Below, one piece after another: positions 1 through 7,122 of a stretch of 11,708 bases of DNA. The notes under the pieces are model-generated. The model did not search any database, was not told where the DNA came from, and was given only the letters and a program-made list of their open reading frames with translations. Within the stretch, counting starts at the first letter, position 1, and every line of letters begins with the position of its first letter. Location: assembly GCA_030619095.1 (NCBI GenBank), contig JAUXCB010000015.1:1-11708 (forward strand), in the 5' to 3' direction. The DNA is from Verrucomicrobiota bacterium (lineage in GTDB: Bacteria > Verrucomicrobiota > Kiritimatiellia > Kiritimatiellales > Tichowtungiaceae). Made by a program: the position numbers and the translations under genes.

Positions 1-23
1 TAAGACCGCTTGGCCTCCGACTT
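1..23 (-). other. Residual MGI/BGISEQ sequencing adapter (not genomic)
   Basis: On the minus strand these bases read AAGTCGGAGGCCAAGCGG followed by TCTTA, the start of the MGI/BGISEQ read-through adapter as I remember it. The same string occurs in the opposite orientation at the other end of the window. The ybeY reading frame loses family similarity exactly where this string begins. It should be masked; any protein residues derived from it are artefactual. Confidence 0.93.
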
Positions 24-237
24 GGAAGCTGATGACATCGGTGGGTTGGTTCTTTCCGAAAAACTCGCGGTTGGTTTGTGTAATGCCCTGGTCATCCGTC
101 AGCAGAAGGGTCACTTCGCCCCAGACGGTGCCGGGATCGGCGGCGGCGAGGGCCGTGGCCAACGAGTCAGCGAGCTGTTGAATCGCCGGAAGATGGAGCG
201 GGATTACGGTCTGGTTGTTTTGGATGACTGTTTTCAT
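24..237 (-). CDS. ybeY: YbeY endoribonuclease, partial (C-terminal part missing at contig end)
   Basis: YbeY is a zinc-dependent single-strand endoribonuclease involved in 16S rRNA 3'-end maturation and ribosome quality control in the cytoplasm. About 71 residues are present, starting MKTVIQNNQ. The family signature is clear near the break: EVTLLLTDD, then TNREFFGKNQPTDVISF, matching the usual N-x-x-(Y/F)-x-G-K-x-x-P-T-D-V-L-S-F-P block. The next codon begins CC, as expected for the family proline, and is then interrupted by adapter. The catalytic zinc-binding histidine motif (H-x3-H-x5-H) lies downstream and is absent. The gene starts 13 bases after the 7TM-HD gene stops, with no obvious Shine-Dalgarno, so it is probably translated from the same transcript. 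The truncation is technical, not a pseudogene. Confidence 0.9.
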
Positions 238-250
238 GCGAGAGGCGGCT

Positions 251-2539
251 CTACATTTTTTTCTTTTTGGGTGTTTTGTCGTTCGGAGTTTTTTCCTTTG
301 GGTACGCGACGCGCCCGTGGAGCATGTTGGTGAGGGAGAAAATGAAGGATTGTTTGACGGCATCGAGTTCGGTGAGCGTCAGGTTGCATTCATCGAGCTG
401 GCCGTCCTGCAGGCGGGCACTAAAGATATCGCTGATGAGGTTGGCGGTGCGCACCGGGGTCGGCTTGTCCAGCGAGCGCGAGGCGGCTTCGCAGGAGTCG
501 GCGAGCATCAGGATGGCCATTTCACGGTTTTTTGGACGCGGGCCTTCGTAGCGGTAATCCTTGTCGTTGATGGTGCTGGATCCGGTCTGCTCTTTCTTCT
601 GTATGGTTTTGGCACGGTGATAGAATACGGATACCAGACTGGTCCCCTGGTGCTGTTGAATCCCGTCGATAATGACCGGCGGCAGTTTATGTTTTTTTGC
701 CAGTGTGACTCCCTCTTTGATGTGGGAGACGATGACCAGAGTGCTCATGCTCGGTGCGAGGTCGTCGTGCGGGTTGGCTGTGAACTGGATGTTCTCGCTG
801 AAGAAGCCCGGTTTGACCAGTTTTCCGATGTCGTGGAAGTAGGCGCAGACGCGCAGTTGCAGGCCGTTGGCCCCGATGGCTTCGGCGGCATTCTGGGCCA
901 GACTGGCCACCATCAGAGAGTGATGATAGGTGCCGGGGGCATTGAGCGCGAGACTCTGCAGGAGTGGGTGGCTGAGGTCGGAGAGTTCGAGAAGTTTGAT
1001 GTCGGTGGTGATGTCAAAGAGGTGTTCGAAGAGCGGGATCAGCAGCAGGGCGAGCAGGGCGCAGGCCAGTCCACTGATCAGAGCGGTGGTGAGCTGGGAG
1101 AGTATAATCCACCATGACGGCTGGTTGAGTACGGCGAGAATCAGGACGAAGAAAATTTTGACTGTCCCGATCCACAGGCCCGCGCGGAACAGACTGCTGC
1201 GGCGTTTGACATCGCGCGTGGTGTACACAGCGGTGACAGAGACCAGCAGGCCAAGCACAAACACCTCGAAGCTGTTTCCCAGCAAGGCGGCCAGTGCAAA
1301 ACTGGTCCAGAGGCCAACCAGAATCCCTGGAATCCCGCCGAGCAGAATGGCGGCGAGAATAGGGGCAATGGAGAGTGGGATGGCATAGTTGAGCACGGCG
1401 GGCGGCAGGATCTGCAGATTGAGACTCAGTGTCAGAAGAAGTTTGCCGATTAAGAGAGGCAGGGCGGAGAGGGTTAGCATCAACAGGGCGCGTCGTCGGT
1501 TGTGCAACAGGTGTTTTGAAACCACGCCGGTGATGGCGATCGTCAGGCCAAGGCCGATGAGCAACAGGAGCCCGCTGGCGACGACCCGCTGGATGCGCTC
1601 TGCGGAGGATTCCAGTTTGCTGACGCGCTGATCGTGTGCTGTAAGCCAACTGAGGGTCTGTTCGCTAACGGGATCGCCGCTTCGCACGAGAATCGAACCG
1701 CTCTCAATCGGTTCCATCACCGGGTCTACCAGTTCCATGGCCTGCGCCCGGCGTTCGGCGGTGATGGCGGCATCGTGAATCACGTTGGGTTGCAGCCAAG
1801 GGGTGATGAGAGAACGGATGATTTGCTCGTCGCGAACTTCCGGGGGAAGCTGGTGGACCAGGGTGGCCACAGCGGTTTGTAGAGCGGTTGAGTGGGGAAC
1901 AAAGCTATTGATTGGGCGGATGGTTTCGGTGGTTTCTCCTCGCACGGCGATGGTTTCGTTGGGGGCGGTGCTGTTAAATCGGGTGGTGAGGTCATATTCG
2001 CTGATAATGCCCTGTTCGATGGAGCTGGATAGCGCGCTGAGGATGAGGGCCGACAGGTCGATTTCCTGAGAGGGAAGGATGCGTAGCAACTCCTCGGGAG
2101 TCAGAGAAATAGAGAGCTGTCCGAGCCAGCCTTCAATGGCATCGCTGATGAGAGCCTTCCGTTCTGGATCGGTGGCCGTGCGCAGGGTGTGGAGGCGTGG
2201 AAGCAGTTTGGCGAGGTTGTTTTTTGCGTTGTCGATTCCGGAACGGTCGATGTCAAAAACCGGCAGGATATCGTCGGCGCGCGCGCGTCTGGCCAGTTCG
2301 GTTGCTGAAAGCGTTTCCGCAGAGAAATCAATCGATGCGACGATGGTTTCCGGAGCCTGCTGACCCAGAACGAGTTCCTGGGGTCGAAGGAACCGTCCAC
2401 TATAGAAGAGGGCCGTGACCCCCAGCCAGAGCACCAACACCCCCAGCAGGTTGAAGAGCGGGAAGCGAGGTCGCTTTTTGCGGGCGGTCAAATCTTTCGT
2501 CGCAGCAACGCGTTTTGTTTTTTTCTCAATTTTTTTCAT
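251..2539 (-). CDS. pgpH: 7TM-HD family membrane phosphodiesterase (PgpH/YqfF-like, predicted c-di-AMP hydrolase)
   Basis: This 762-residue membrane protein has the PgpH/YqfF architecture. It has a basic cytoplasmic N-terminus, one membrane span at about 28-47, an extracytoplasmic 7TM-HDED domain at about 50-310, a bundle of about seven spans at 318-505, and a cytoplasmic HD hydrolase domain at about 515-745 with a lysine-rich tail. Characterised homologues (Listeria PgpH) hydrolyse cyclic-di-AMP to pApA. Visible HD-domain residues are H540 (in GTYHHS), H569-D570 (in AYFHDIGK), H606 (in VSH), H630 (in QQHQGT) and D681 (in LADS). The second histidine of the usual QHHGT motif is glutamine (Q631) here, which may change metal binding. 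The gene lies between phoH and ybeY, the standard family neighbourhood. A GAGG ribosome binding site sits 7 bases before the ATG. Family assignment is firm; substrate is inferred from homologues. Confidence 0.93.
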   Translation of the reverse strand: MKKIEKKTKRVAATKDLTARKKRPRFPLFNLLGVLVLWLGVTALFYSGRFLRPQELVLGQQAPETIVASIDFSAETLSATELARRARADDILPVFDIDRSGIDNAKNNLAKLLPRLHTLRTATDPERKALISDAIEGWLGQLSISLTPEELLRILPSQEIDLSALILSALSSSIEQGIISEYDLTTRFNSTAPNETIAVRGETTETIRPINSFVPHSTALQTAVATLVHQLPPEVRDEQIIRSLITPWLQPNVIHDAAITAERRAQAMELVDPVMEPIESGSILVRSGDPVSEQTLSWLTAHDQRVSKLESSAERIQRVVASGLLLLIGLGLTIAITGVVSKHLLHNRRRALLMLTLSALPLLIGKLLLTLSLNLQILPPAVLNYAIPLSIAPILAAILLGGIPGILVGLWTSFALAALLGNSFEVFVLGLLVSVTAVYTTRDVKRRSSLFRAGLWIGTVKIFFVLILAVLNQPSWWIILSQLTTALISGLACALLALLLIPLFEHLFDITTDIKLLELSDLSHPLLQSLALNAPGTYHHSLMVASLAQNAAEAIGANGLQLRVCAYFHDIGKLVKPGFFSENIQFTANPHDDLAPSMSTLVIVSHIKEGVTLAKKHKLPPVIIDGIQQHQGTSLVSVFYHRAKTIQKKEQTGSSTINDKDYRYEGPRPKNREMAILMLADSCEAASRSLDKPTPVRTANLISDIFSARLQDGQLDECNLTLTELDAVKQSFIFSLTNMLHGRVAYPKEKTPNDKTPKKKKM

Positions 2540-2546
2540 TTAAAAT

Positions 2547-2550
2547 CCTC
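2547..2550 (-). promoter_or_regulatory. Ribosome binding site of the 7TM-HD gene
   Basis: GAGG on the minus strand, 7 bases upstream of the ATG at 2539, inside the 28-base gap after phoH. It supports the chosen start. Confidence 0.6.
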
Positions 2551-2567
2551 GGTTCGATCCCCGCAGT

Positions 2568-3512
2568 TCAAATTCTGTGCCGCTGGTAGGCGCGAATGAT
2601 TTTCTGGACGAGTGGGTGGCGGACGACATCTTCGTCACGGAGTTTGATAAAGGCCAGACCCTCAATTTTCTGCAGGGCATGCTCCGCTTCCAGCAGGCCG
2701 GAATTTGATTGATCCGGCAGGTCGATCTGCGTGGGGTCGCCGGTGATAACGGCCTTGGAATCGAAGCCGAGGCGGGTCAGAAGCATCATCATCTGCTTGG
2801 TGGTGGTGTTTTGCGCTTCATCGAGGATGACGAATGCATGGTTGAGCGTTCGCCCGCGCATATAGGCTAGCGGTGCCACTTCGATCACGCCGCGCTCCAT
2901 CAGCTTTTCAATATCAGAAGCGGGCAGCATATCGTGCAGTGCATCATAGAGCGGGCGCAGGTAGGGGTCGATTTTTTGTTGCAGGTCGCCGGGCAGGAAT
3001 CCGAGTGCTTCGCCCGCCTCAATGGCCGGGCGGGTCAGAATAATCCGGCTGACCTCGTCGGTCAGCAGGGCGGAGATGGCGGCGGCCATCGCCAGATAGG
3101 TTTTTCCGGTTCCAGCCGGGCCCAGTCCAAAGGTAACGGCATGGTTTTGGATGGCATCGAGATAAATTTGCTGGCCGGGTGTGCGTGGGAAAACGGGTGC
3201 TTTGCGCGGGCTGACGTCGATGCGCATCGAAGCAAACGATTTGAGAACGTCTTCGCGGCCCTGCTCGAAGGCATTCAGGGCATGCGCGACCAGGATGCTG
3301 TTGAGCGGCAGGCCGCGATCACGCGCGGCGCGCAGCTCTTCAAAGAAGCGTGCAGCTTCTTCGGGGCGTTCGCCTTCGATTTTGAGCCAGGTGTCGCGTG
3401 CGGTCAGCGATACGCCGAAAGCCCGCTCCACATCCGAGAGGATCGGGGTGGGGAGGGCGGTCAGGTCGTTCGCCTCACGGGCGTTGTCGAAATGGAGTGT
3501 TTGTTCACTCAT
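2568..3512 (-). CDS. phoH: PhoH family P-loop ATPase
   Basis: A 314-residue cytosolic PhoH-like ATPase of normal family length. An N-terminal KH-like region (about 1-100) precedes the P-loop domain. Walker A is GPAGTGKT at 131-138, Walker B is FVILDEAQ at 227-234, and the sensor-like block TGDPTQIDLP is at 257-266. RPAIEAGEALGFLPGD (161-176) and LAYMRGRTL (215-223) are also PhoH hallmarks. PhoH proteins are linked to RNA metabolism, and their genes commonly sit next to ybeY and the 7TM-HD gene, exactly as here, so a role with YbeY in RNA processing is plausible but unproven. The ATG at 3512 has no Shine-Dalgarno; the sequence before it is pyrimidine-rich. A 57-base gap separates it from the S4-domain gene upstream. 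Confidence 0.95.
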   Translation of the reverse strand: MSEQTLHFDNAREANDLTALPTPILSDVERAFGVSLTARDTWLKIEGERPEEAARFFEELRAARDRGLPLNSILVAHALNAFEQGREDVLKSFASMRIDVSPRKAPVFPRTPGQQIYLDAIQNHAVTFGLGPAGTGKTYLAMAAAISALLTDEVSRIILTRPAIEAGEALGFLPGDLQQKIDPYLRPLYDALHDMLPASDIEKLMERGVIEVAPLAYMRGRTLNHAFVILDEAQNTTTKQMMMLLTRLGFDSKAVITGDPTQIDLPDQSNSGLLEAEHALQKIEGLAFIKLRDEDVVRHPLVQKIIRAYQRHRI

Positions 3513-3569
3513 TGAAGGAGAAACGGTACGCCTTTCCGGGGGGCGGGGTCAATTTGCAACTGCATTGCA

Positions 3570-3776
3570 TTATTTCACAATCACCTGCTCATCGCCGAGG
3601 ATCACCCTTTGCCCGCGACGGATTTTTTTTCGCAGGCGGGTCTCCACATCGCCATCGACGGTGACGAGCCCTTCGGCAATCATCCTTTTCGCCTCGCCGC
3701 CGGTTCCGCACAGGTGCGTCGCTTTGAGCAGTTGGAAGAGAGCAATCTGTTCGCCAGTCAGCGTAAATTCAACCAT
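3570..3776 (-). CDS. Small S4-domain RNA-binding protein (YbcJ-like)
   Basis: A 68-residue protein consisting essentially of one S4 RNA-binding domain. The core ALFQLLKAT, then GTGGEAKRMIAEGLVTVDG, then ETRLRKKIRRGQRV matches the small YbcJ/RlbA-type S4 proteins, which carry the helix-turn-strand RNA-binding surface and nothing else. It probably binds structured RNA such as rRNA; no catalytic domain is present and no target can be named. Its ATG overlaps the end of the upstream 84-residue gene by 8 bases, so the two are likely translationally coupled. Both precede phoH on the same strand, which fits an RNA-metabolism operon. Confidence 0.88.
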   Translation of the reverse strand: MVEFTLTGEQIALFQLLKATHLCGTGGEAKRMIAEGLVTVDGDVETRLRKKIRRGQRVILGDEQVIVK

Positions 3777-4023
3777 GTTTTTTCCTCAGTGTTTTGACCG
3801 CTTCCCAGTCCCGCAGGGCGCAACGGCGACGGTGATACAGTTTGCTCACTTTTTCTTCGAGAGTTTTCCAATCCTCGGAAGAGGGTGGGGTGTCGTAGTC
3901 CCACGGCTCCTCATCCGCACGTTTGAACTGCCACTTCACCTTTCCCTGTCCCGGGAATAGAACGCGCACGGTCCGTCGGACTCCCTCGTCGAGAGTCTCT
4001 TTCCATTCTATATTTCTTTTCAT
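3769..4023 (-). CDS. Small hypothetical protein, coupled to the S4 gene
   Basis: An 84-residue cytosolic protein that I do not recognise. It has no signal peptide or membrane span. It is rich in tryptophan (four) and charged residues. The first half looks like beta strands (IEWKETLDEG, TVRVLFPGQG, KVKWQFKRADE), the middle is a negatively charged turn (WDYDTPPSSEDW), and the C-terminus is a basic helix (KLYHRRRCALRDWEAVKTL). Its stop overlaps the start of the S4 gene (ATGGTTGA overlap). The coding frame is clean and the overlap arrangement argues it is real. It is the first gene of the minus-strand block, facing the antiporter. The basic helix and its partner suggest an RNA- or ribosome-associated role, but that is a guess. 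Confidence 0.75.
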   Translation of the reverse strand: MKRNIEWKETLDEGVRRTVRVLFPGQGKVKWQFKRADEEPWDYDTPPSSEDWKTLEEKVSKLYHRRRCALRDWEAVKTLRKKHG

Positions 4024-4075
4024 TCTCAGCTCGCTTTTGTTATCAAAGAAAACTTTAACCGTTCGAGTACGATCA
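4024..4075. promoter_or_regulatory. Divergent intergenic region between the RNA-metabolism block and the antiporter block
   Basis: Only 52 bases separate two divergent starts, so promoters for both directions must lie here or reach into the coding ends. The stretch is AT-richer than its surroundings (TTGTTATCAAAG, AACTTTAACC), but I cannot pick out a convincing -35/-10 pair on either strand. The location is inferred from gene layout alone. Confidence 0.4.
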
Positions 4076-5335
4076 ATGGAAAACCTTTTTACATCATTTG
4101 TTCATTTTCAGGAGTTGCTGAGTCATCACCCCATGTTCGCGGCGGGGCTTCTTTTGATGGCGGGGCACCTGATCGGAAAGCTGGCGACCCTGATCAAATT
4201 CCCTGAAATTACCGGGTATATTGTGGCCGGTCTGCTGGTCGGAGAGTCGGTCACCGGGATTTTTCCGGATCACATGAACGAATCGTTCAAGATCATTACG
4301 GAAGTGGCGCTCGGGCTCATCGCGCTCACCATCGGGGCGGAGTTTTCTGCGGCCAAGCTCAAGCGGATCGGGCGTGCGGCCGTGATCATTACTGCGGTTC
4401 AAATTGTGGCTACGTTCGTGGCGGTCACGGGCGCGATGCTCCTGTTGGGTGTGGAGACCCCCTTTGCACTGCTTTTGGGTGCGGTCGCCACGGCAACCGC
4501 ACCGGCGGCCACGGTGGCTGTCGTGCAGGCGTTGCGTGCCCGCGGCCGGTTTGTTGACTATTTATACAGCGTGGTGGCGCTCGACGATGCGGGCTGTGTC
4601 ATTCTGTTTAGCGTGGTATTCGCTTTCACGGTGCGCATGCTGGGCGCCGGTGGCGAGACAGCCAGCGTGGCATCCGGGGTTCTACACGCATTCATGGAAG
4701 TAGGGTTTTCCTTGCTGATGGGTGCCCTGAGCGGGTTCCTTCTTCACAAAATGACGAAAAATAAGCAGGGAACGAATGAGATTCTGATTATTTCGCTCAG
4801 CCTCATTTTCATCACCACCGCCTGTTCCATTGTATTTCATCTCTCCCCGCTACTAACCAATATGGCGGCGGGCAGTGTGCTGGTGAATCTTTCCGCCCGC
4901 AACCATCGCCTCTTCCGGATTCTTGAGCCGATCACGCCGCCGCTTTATGCCCTTTTCTTTGTGATCGCGGGTACCGAACTTAAGCTCGACGTCATTTTGC
5001 GCGGTGACATTCTGCTGCTGGGATCGGTTTATATCCTTGCACGCGGCCTCGGAAAATACGGAGGGGTCTGGGCCGGCTGCGCGATGAGCAATATCGGCAG
5101 GCCCATTCGCGGGAATCTCGGCTGGTGTATGCTGCCTCAGGCCGGAGTGGCCATTGGACTGGTTCTGCTCATTCAGGCCTCGCCGCTGATGAATGGCCTT
5201 CCTCCGGAGCAGGAGGCACTCATCCATAATATGGTGAACATCGTTCTCCTTTCCGTTTTTATCAATGAGATGGTCGGCCCGCCGCTTTCCAAAATGGCCA
5301 TCATTCGAGGCACTCAGATAGAGGAGACCCCATGA
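4076..5335 (+). CDS. CPA2-type cation/proton antiporter (Na+/H+ or K+/H+ exchanger)
   Basis: A 419-residue integral membrane protein with about 12-13 hydrophobic spans, the normal size for a CPA2 antiporter core (KefB/NapA/GerN type). N-terminal KFPEITGYIVAGLLVG (41-56) is the family's first conserved block. LGAVATATAPAAT (134-146) lies in the unwound-helix region. VVALDDAGC (166-174) carries the paired acidic residues D170-D171 that bind the ion and proton in electrogenic members. ARGLGKYGG (322-330) holds the conserved lysine of a later helix. There is no C-terminal RCK/TrkA-N domain, so regulation must come from elsewhere, plausibly the coupled downstream EIIA-PII protein. I chose the ATG at 4076 because an in-frame extension upstream would overlap the divergent 84-residue gene and lacks family similarity. 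The transported ion cannot be read from sequence. Confidence 0.9.
   Translation: MENLFTSFVHFQELLSHHPMFAAGLLLMAGHLIGKLATLIKFPEITGYIVAGLLVGESVTGIFPDHMNESFKIITEVALGLIALTIGAEFSAAKLKRIGRAAVIITAVQIVATFVAVTGAMLLLGVETPFALLLGAVATATAPAATVAVVQALRARGRFVDYLYSVVALDDAGCVILFSVVFAFTVRMLGAGGETASVASGVLHAFMEVGFSLLMGALSGFLLHKMTKNKQGTNEILIISLSLIFITTACSIVFHLSPLLTNMAAGSVLVNLSARNHRLFRILEPITPPLYALFFVIAGTELKLDVILRGDILLLGSVYILARGLGKYGGVWAGCAMSNIGRPIRGNLGWCMLPQAGVAIGLVLLIQASPLMNGLPPEQEALIHNMVNIVLLSVFINEMVGPPLSKMAIIRGTQIEETP
5321..5326 (+). promoter_or_regulatory. Ribosome binding site of the EIIA-PII gene
   Basis: GAGGAG 5 bases before the ATG at 5332, located inside the 3' end of the antiporter gene. Combined with the ATGA stop/start overlap, it indicates translational coupling. 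Confidence 0.75.
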
Positions 5336-6153
5336 ACCTATATGACATTACCAGCGAGAGAGCCTGCGCGGTGAATCTGCAAGCCAAGACCCGCGAGGAG
5401 ATTCTCCGTTCCATTGCCAAACAGGCCAAACAGATTCCGGCCTTTGCTGAGGTGGGCGAAGAGGAGATCTATCAGGGGCTTCTTACGCGCGAAGAGCAGG
5501 GGAGCACGGGCTTTGGCGGCGGGATGGCGATTCCTCATGCCCGCTTCGAAAAGGCCACAGAATTTGCCTTTTTTATTGTCACCACCCGGCGGGGGGTCGA
5601 CTTCGATGCCATGGATAAGAAGAAGGTGAAGGTCTTTTTTGTTCTGCTCGGCCCGGCCGATGGCGTACGCGAGCACCTGCAGATTCTCGCCGCCGTCTCC
5701 AACGTCATCGCGCGCACGAACATTACCAAAGAGCTACTGACCGCCACGACCCGTTCCGTGGCGTATGAACTGTTTCTCAGCAAGACGCAGGACAAAAAAC
5801 CGAAGCAGGTTCAGGAAAAACAAAAACTGTTACAGGTGATCCTCTATGAAGATACCTTCTTCTATGACCTGCTCGAATTTTATATCGAGGAGGGGGTCGA
5901 GGGAGCCACCGTCATTGAATCGTCCGGTATGGGGCAATACATTTCTAACATTCCGCTCTTCGCCAGTTTTATTGGCTTTATGAACGAAGATAAAAACCGG
6001 AGCCGAACCATACTGGCGATGGTGCCCGAAAGCCGGGTCAATGAACTGATTCAGGGAATCGAGCGGATTACCGGCGACCTCGATACAAAACAGGGCGCGA
6101 TGGTTCTAGTGGTCGATGTGGCCTTTTCCAAGGGCACGATGAAAATGTTGTAG
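5332..6153 (+). CDS. PTS EIIA (Ntr/fructose type) domain fused to a PII-like domain
   Basis: A 273-residue soluble protein with two parts. Residues 1 to about 150 are a PTS EIIA type-2 domain: GGGMAIPHAR places the phospho-acceptor histidine at H69, and REHLQILA gives the second conserved histidine, H115. A short charged linker with KPKQVQEKQK follows. Residues about 166-273 resemble the ferredoxin-like PII fold: LLQVILYED, then EEGVEGATVIESSGMG, then RTILAMVPESRVNELIQGIERITG, a typical PII beta-alpha-beta pattern. The conserved PII signature segments are not recognisable, so this half is assigned by pattern only. The gene overlaps the antiporter stop by 4 bases. No sugar permease, HPr or EI is nearby, so a regulatory role acting on the antiporter, as for PtsN and K+ transport in enterobacteria, is more likely than sugar uptake. 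Confidence is high for EIIA and moderate for the PII-like half. Confidence 0.87.
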   Translation: MNLYDITSERACAVNLQAKTREEILRSIAKQAKQIPAFAEVGEEEIYQGLLTREEQGSTGFGGGMAIPHARFEKATEFAFFIVTTRRGVDFDAMDKKKVKVFFVLLGPADGVREHLQILAAVSNVIARTNITKELLTATTRSVAYELFLSKTQDKKPKQVQEKQKLLQVILYEDTFFYDLLEFYIEEGVEGATVIESSGMGQYISNIPLFASFIGFMNEDKNRSRTILAMVPESRVNELIQGIERITGDLDTKQGAMVLVVDVAFSKGTMKML

Positions 6154-6160
6154 AAGGAAA
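6154..6160 (+). promoter_or_regulatory. Ribosome binding site of the M28 lipoprotein gene
   Basis: AAGGAAA, with the ATG five bases further on at 6166, immediately after the preceding stop codon. It fixes the start that gives a proper lipoprotein signal. Confidence 0.7.
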
Positions 6161-6165
6161 ATAAA

Positions 6166-7068
6166 ATGATTCATTTGATAAAAGGGATTCTGATGATTGG
6201 GATGGCTTGGATGCTCACAGGCTGTAAGCCGGAGACACCTGTCGCCTCGTTCGACGGCGCGCGCGCCTTTGCGGAGACGGAGGCCCTCGTGCAGTTCTCC
6301 CCGCGTGATGCAGGCACCGGCAATGGCCGCCGCGCAGCGGTTCATCTGAAAACCCGGCTGGAAGCACTGGGGATAAAGACGGTCATCGATACATTTACCG
6401 AAGAGACGCCGGCAGGAAAAATGGTGTTCAACAATGTGCTCGGGCGCCTGCCGGGCAAAACAAACCGGCTGATCATTTTGGCGTCGCACTTCGACACCAA
6501 GGCCGGGATTTGTCCTGACTTCCAGGGCGCGAACGACTCCGGCTCCAGCACGGGGGTCCTGCTGGAGCTTGCCCGGGTTCTTTCCGAACGCGCGCCGTTT
6601 GAAACCGAGTTCATGTTGGCATTGTTCGATGGCGAAGAGTGCCGCTCAGAATACAGTCCGCAGGATGGCCTGCACGGCAGCCGCCGGTTGGCCCGGCAGA
6701 TTGTCGAGGGCGGAGGCGCCGGGCTGGTGGAGGCGGTGATCCTGCTCGATATGGTCGGAGACAAGAATCTGAACATCACGGTGCCGCGCAACAGTTCGCA
6801 GACGTTGGTGAAAGAGCTTTTTTCTGCAGCGCAGGAGGTGGGTGCACGGCCGGCATTCAGCCTGGGGCGGGGTGCCATTCTGGATGATCATGTTCCGTTC
6901 CTGCTGGCCGGGATGCCGGCTGTGGATGTGATTGACTTTGAATACGGCTCCGTGCCGGGCCTCAACGACTACTGGCATACCCGCAAAGACACGTTGGATA
7001 AACTCTCGGTCGAAAGCATGCAGACGGTCGGGGATGTGGTTTTGCGGATGGTGGAAAACCTGCAGTGA
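6166..7068 (+). CDS. M28-family lipoprotein, glutaminyl-peptide cyclotransferase-like
   Basis: A 300-residue exported lipoprotein. The N-terminus is hydrophobic and ends in the lipobox MLTGC, with the lipidated cysteine at C20. The rest is one M28 zinc-hydrolase domain. ASHFDTK (106-112) gives H108, GANDSGSSTG (121-130) gives D124, LFDGEECR (153-160) gives E156-E157, ILLDMVGD (192-199) gives D195, and DYWHTRKDTL (268-277) gives H271. The block DGLHGSRRLA (167-176) after the EE motif and the late DDHVPFL (240-246) resemble glutaminyl-peptide cyclotransferases more than aminopeptidases. It may therefore form N-terminal pyroglutamate on secreted peptides, or trim peptides; the two activities cannot be separated by sequence alone. 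It begins 12 bases after the EIIA-PII gene, in the same transcription unit, though its functional link to the antiporter is unclear. Confidence 0.88.
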   Translation: MIHLIKGILMIGMAWMLTGCKPETPVASFDGARAFAETEALVQFSPRDAGTGNGRRAAVHLKTRLEALGIKTVIDTFTEETPAGKMVFNNVLGRLPGKTNRLIILASHFDTKAGICPDFQGANDSGSSTGVLLELARVLSERAPFETEFMLALFDGEECRSEYSPQDGLHGSRRLARQIVEGGGAGLVEAVILLDMVGDKNLNITVPRNSSQTLVKELFSAAQEVGARPAFSLGRGAILDDHVPFLLAGMPAVDVIDFEYGSVPGLNDYWHTRKDTLDKLSVESMQTVGDVVLRMVENLQ

Positions 7069-7122
7069 TGCGTAGCAAAATAGTCTACGTGCCCATTGCC
7101 GACAATCGGGTATCCACGTCGT

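Noticed and set aside
215..1117. A 300-codon open frame on the plus strand.
   Set aside because: It lies antisense to the firmly identified 7TM-HD gene, has no family features, and is an open-frame shadow of the GC-rich coding strand.
2549..2565. GGTTCGATCCCCGC resembles a tRNA T-arm and might mark a tRNA or an attachment site.
   Set aside because: The bases on both sides belong to the 7TM-HD and phoH genes and their short gap; no acceptor, D- or anticodon arm can be formed.
3181..3960. A 259-codon open frame on the plus strand across phoH, the S4 gene and the small unknown gene.
   Set aside because: It runs antisense to three better-supported genes, has low-complexity serine/arginine content and no ribosome binding site.
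7069..7122. A hairpin CGTAG/CTACG between the convergent M28 and PHP genes as a bidirectional terminator.
   Set aside because: The stem is only 5 pairs, the loop is 9 bases, and no T-tract follows on either strand.
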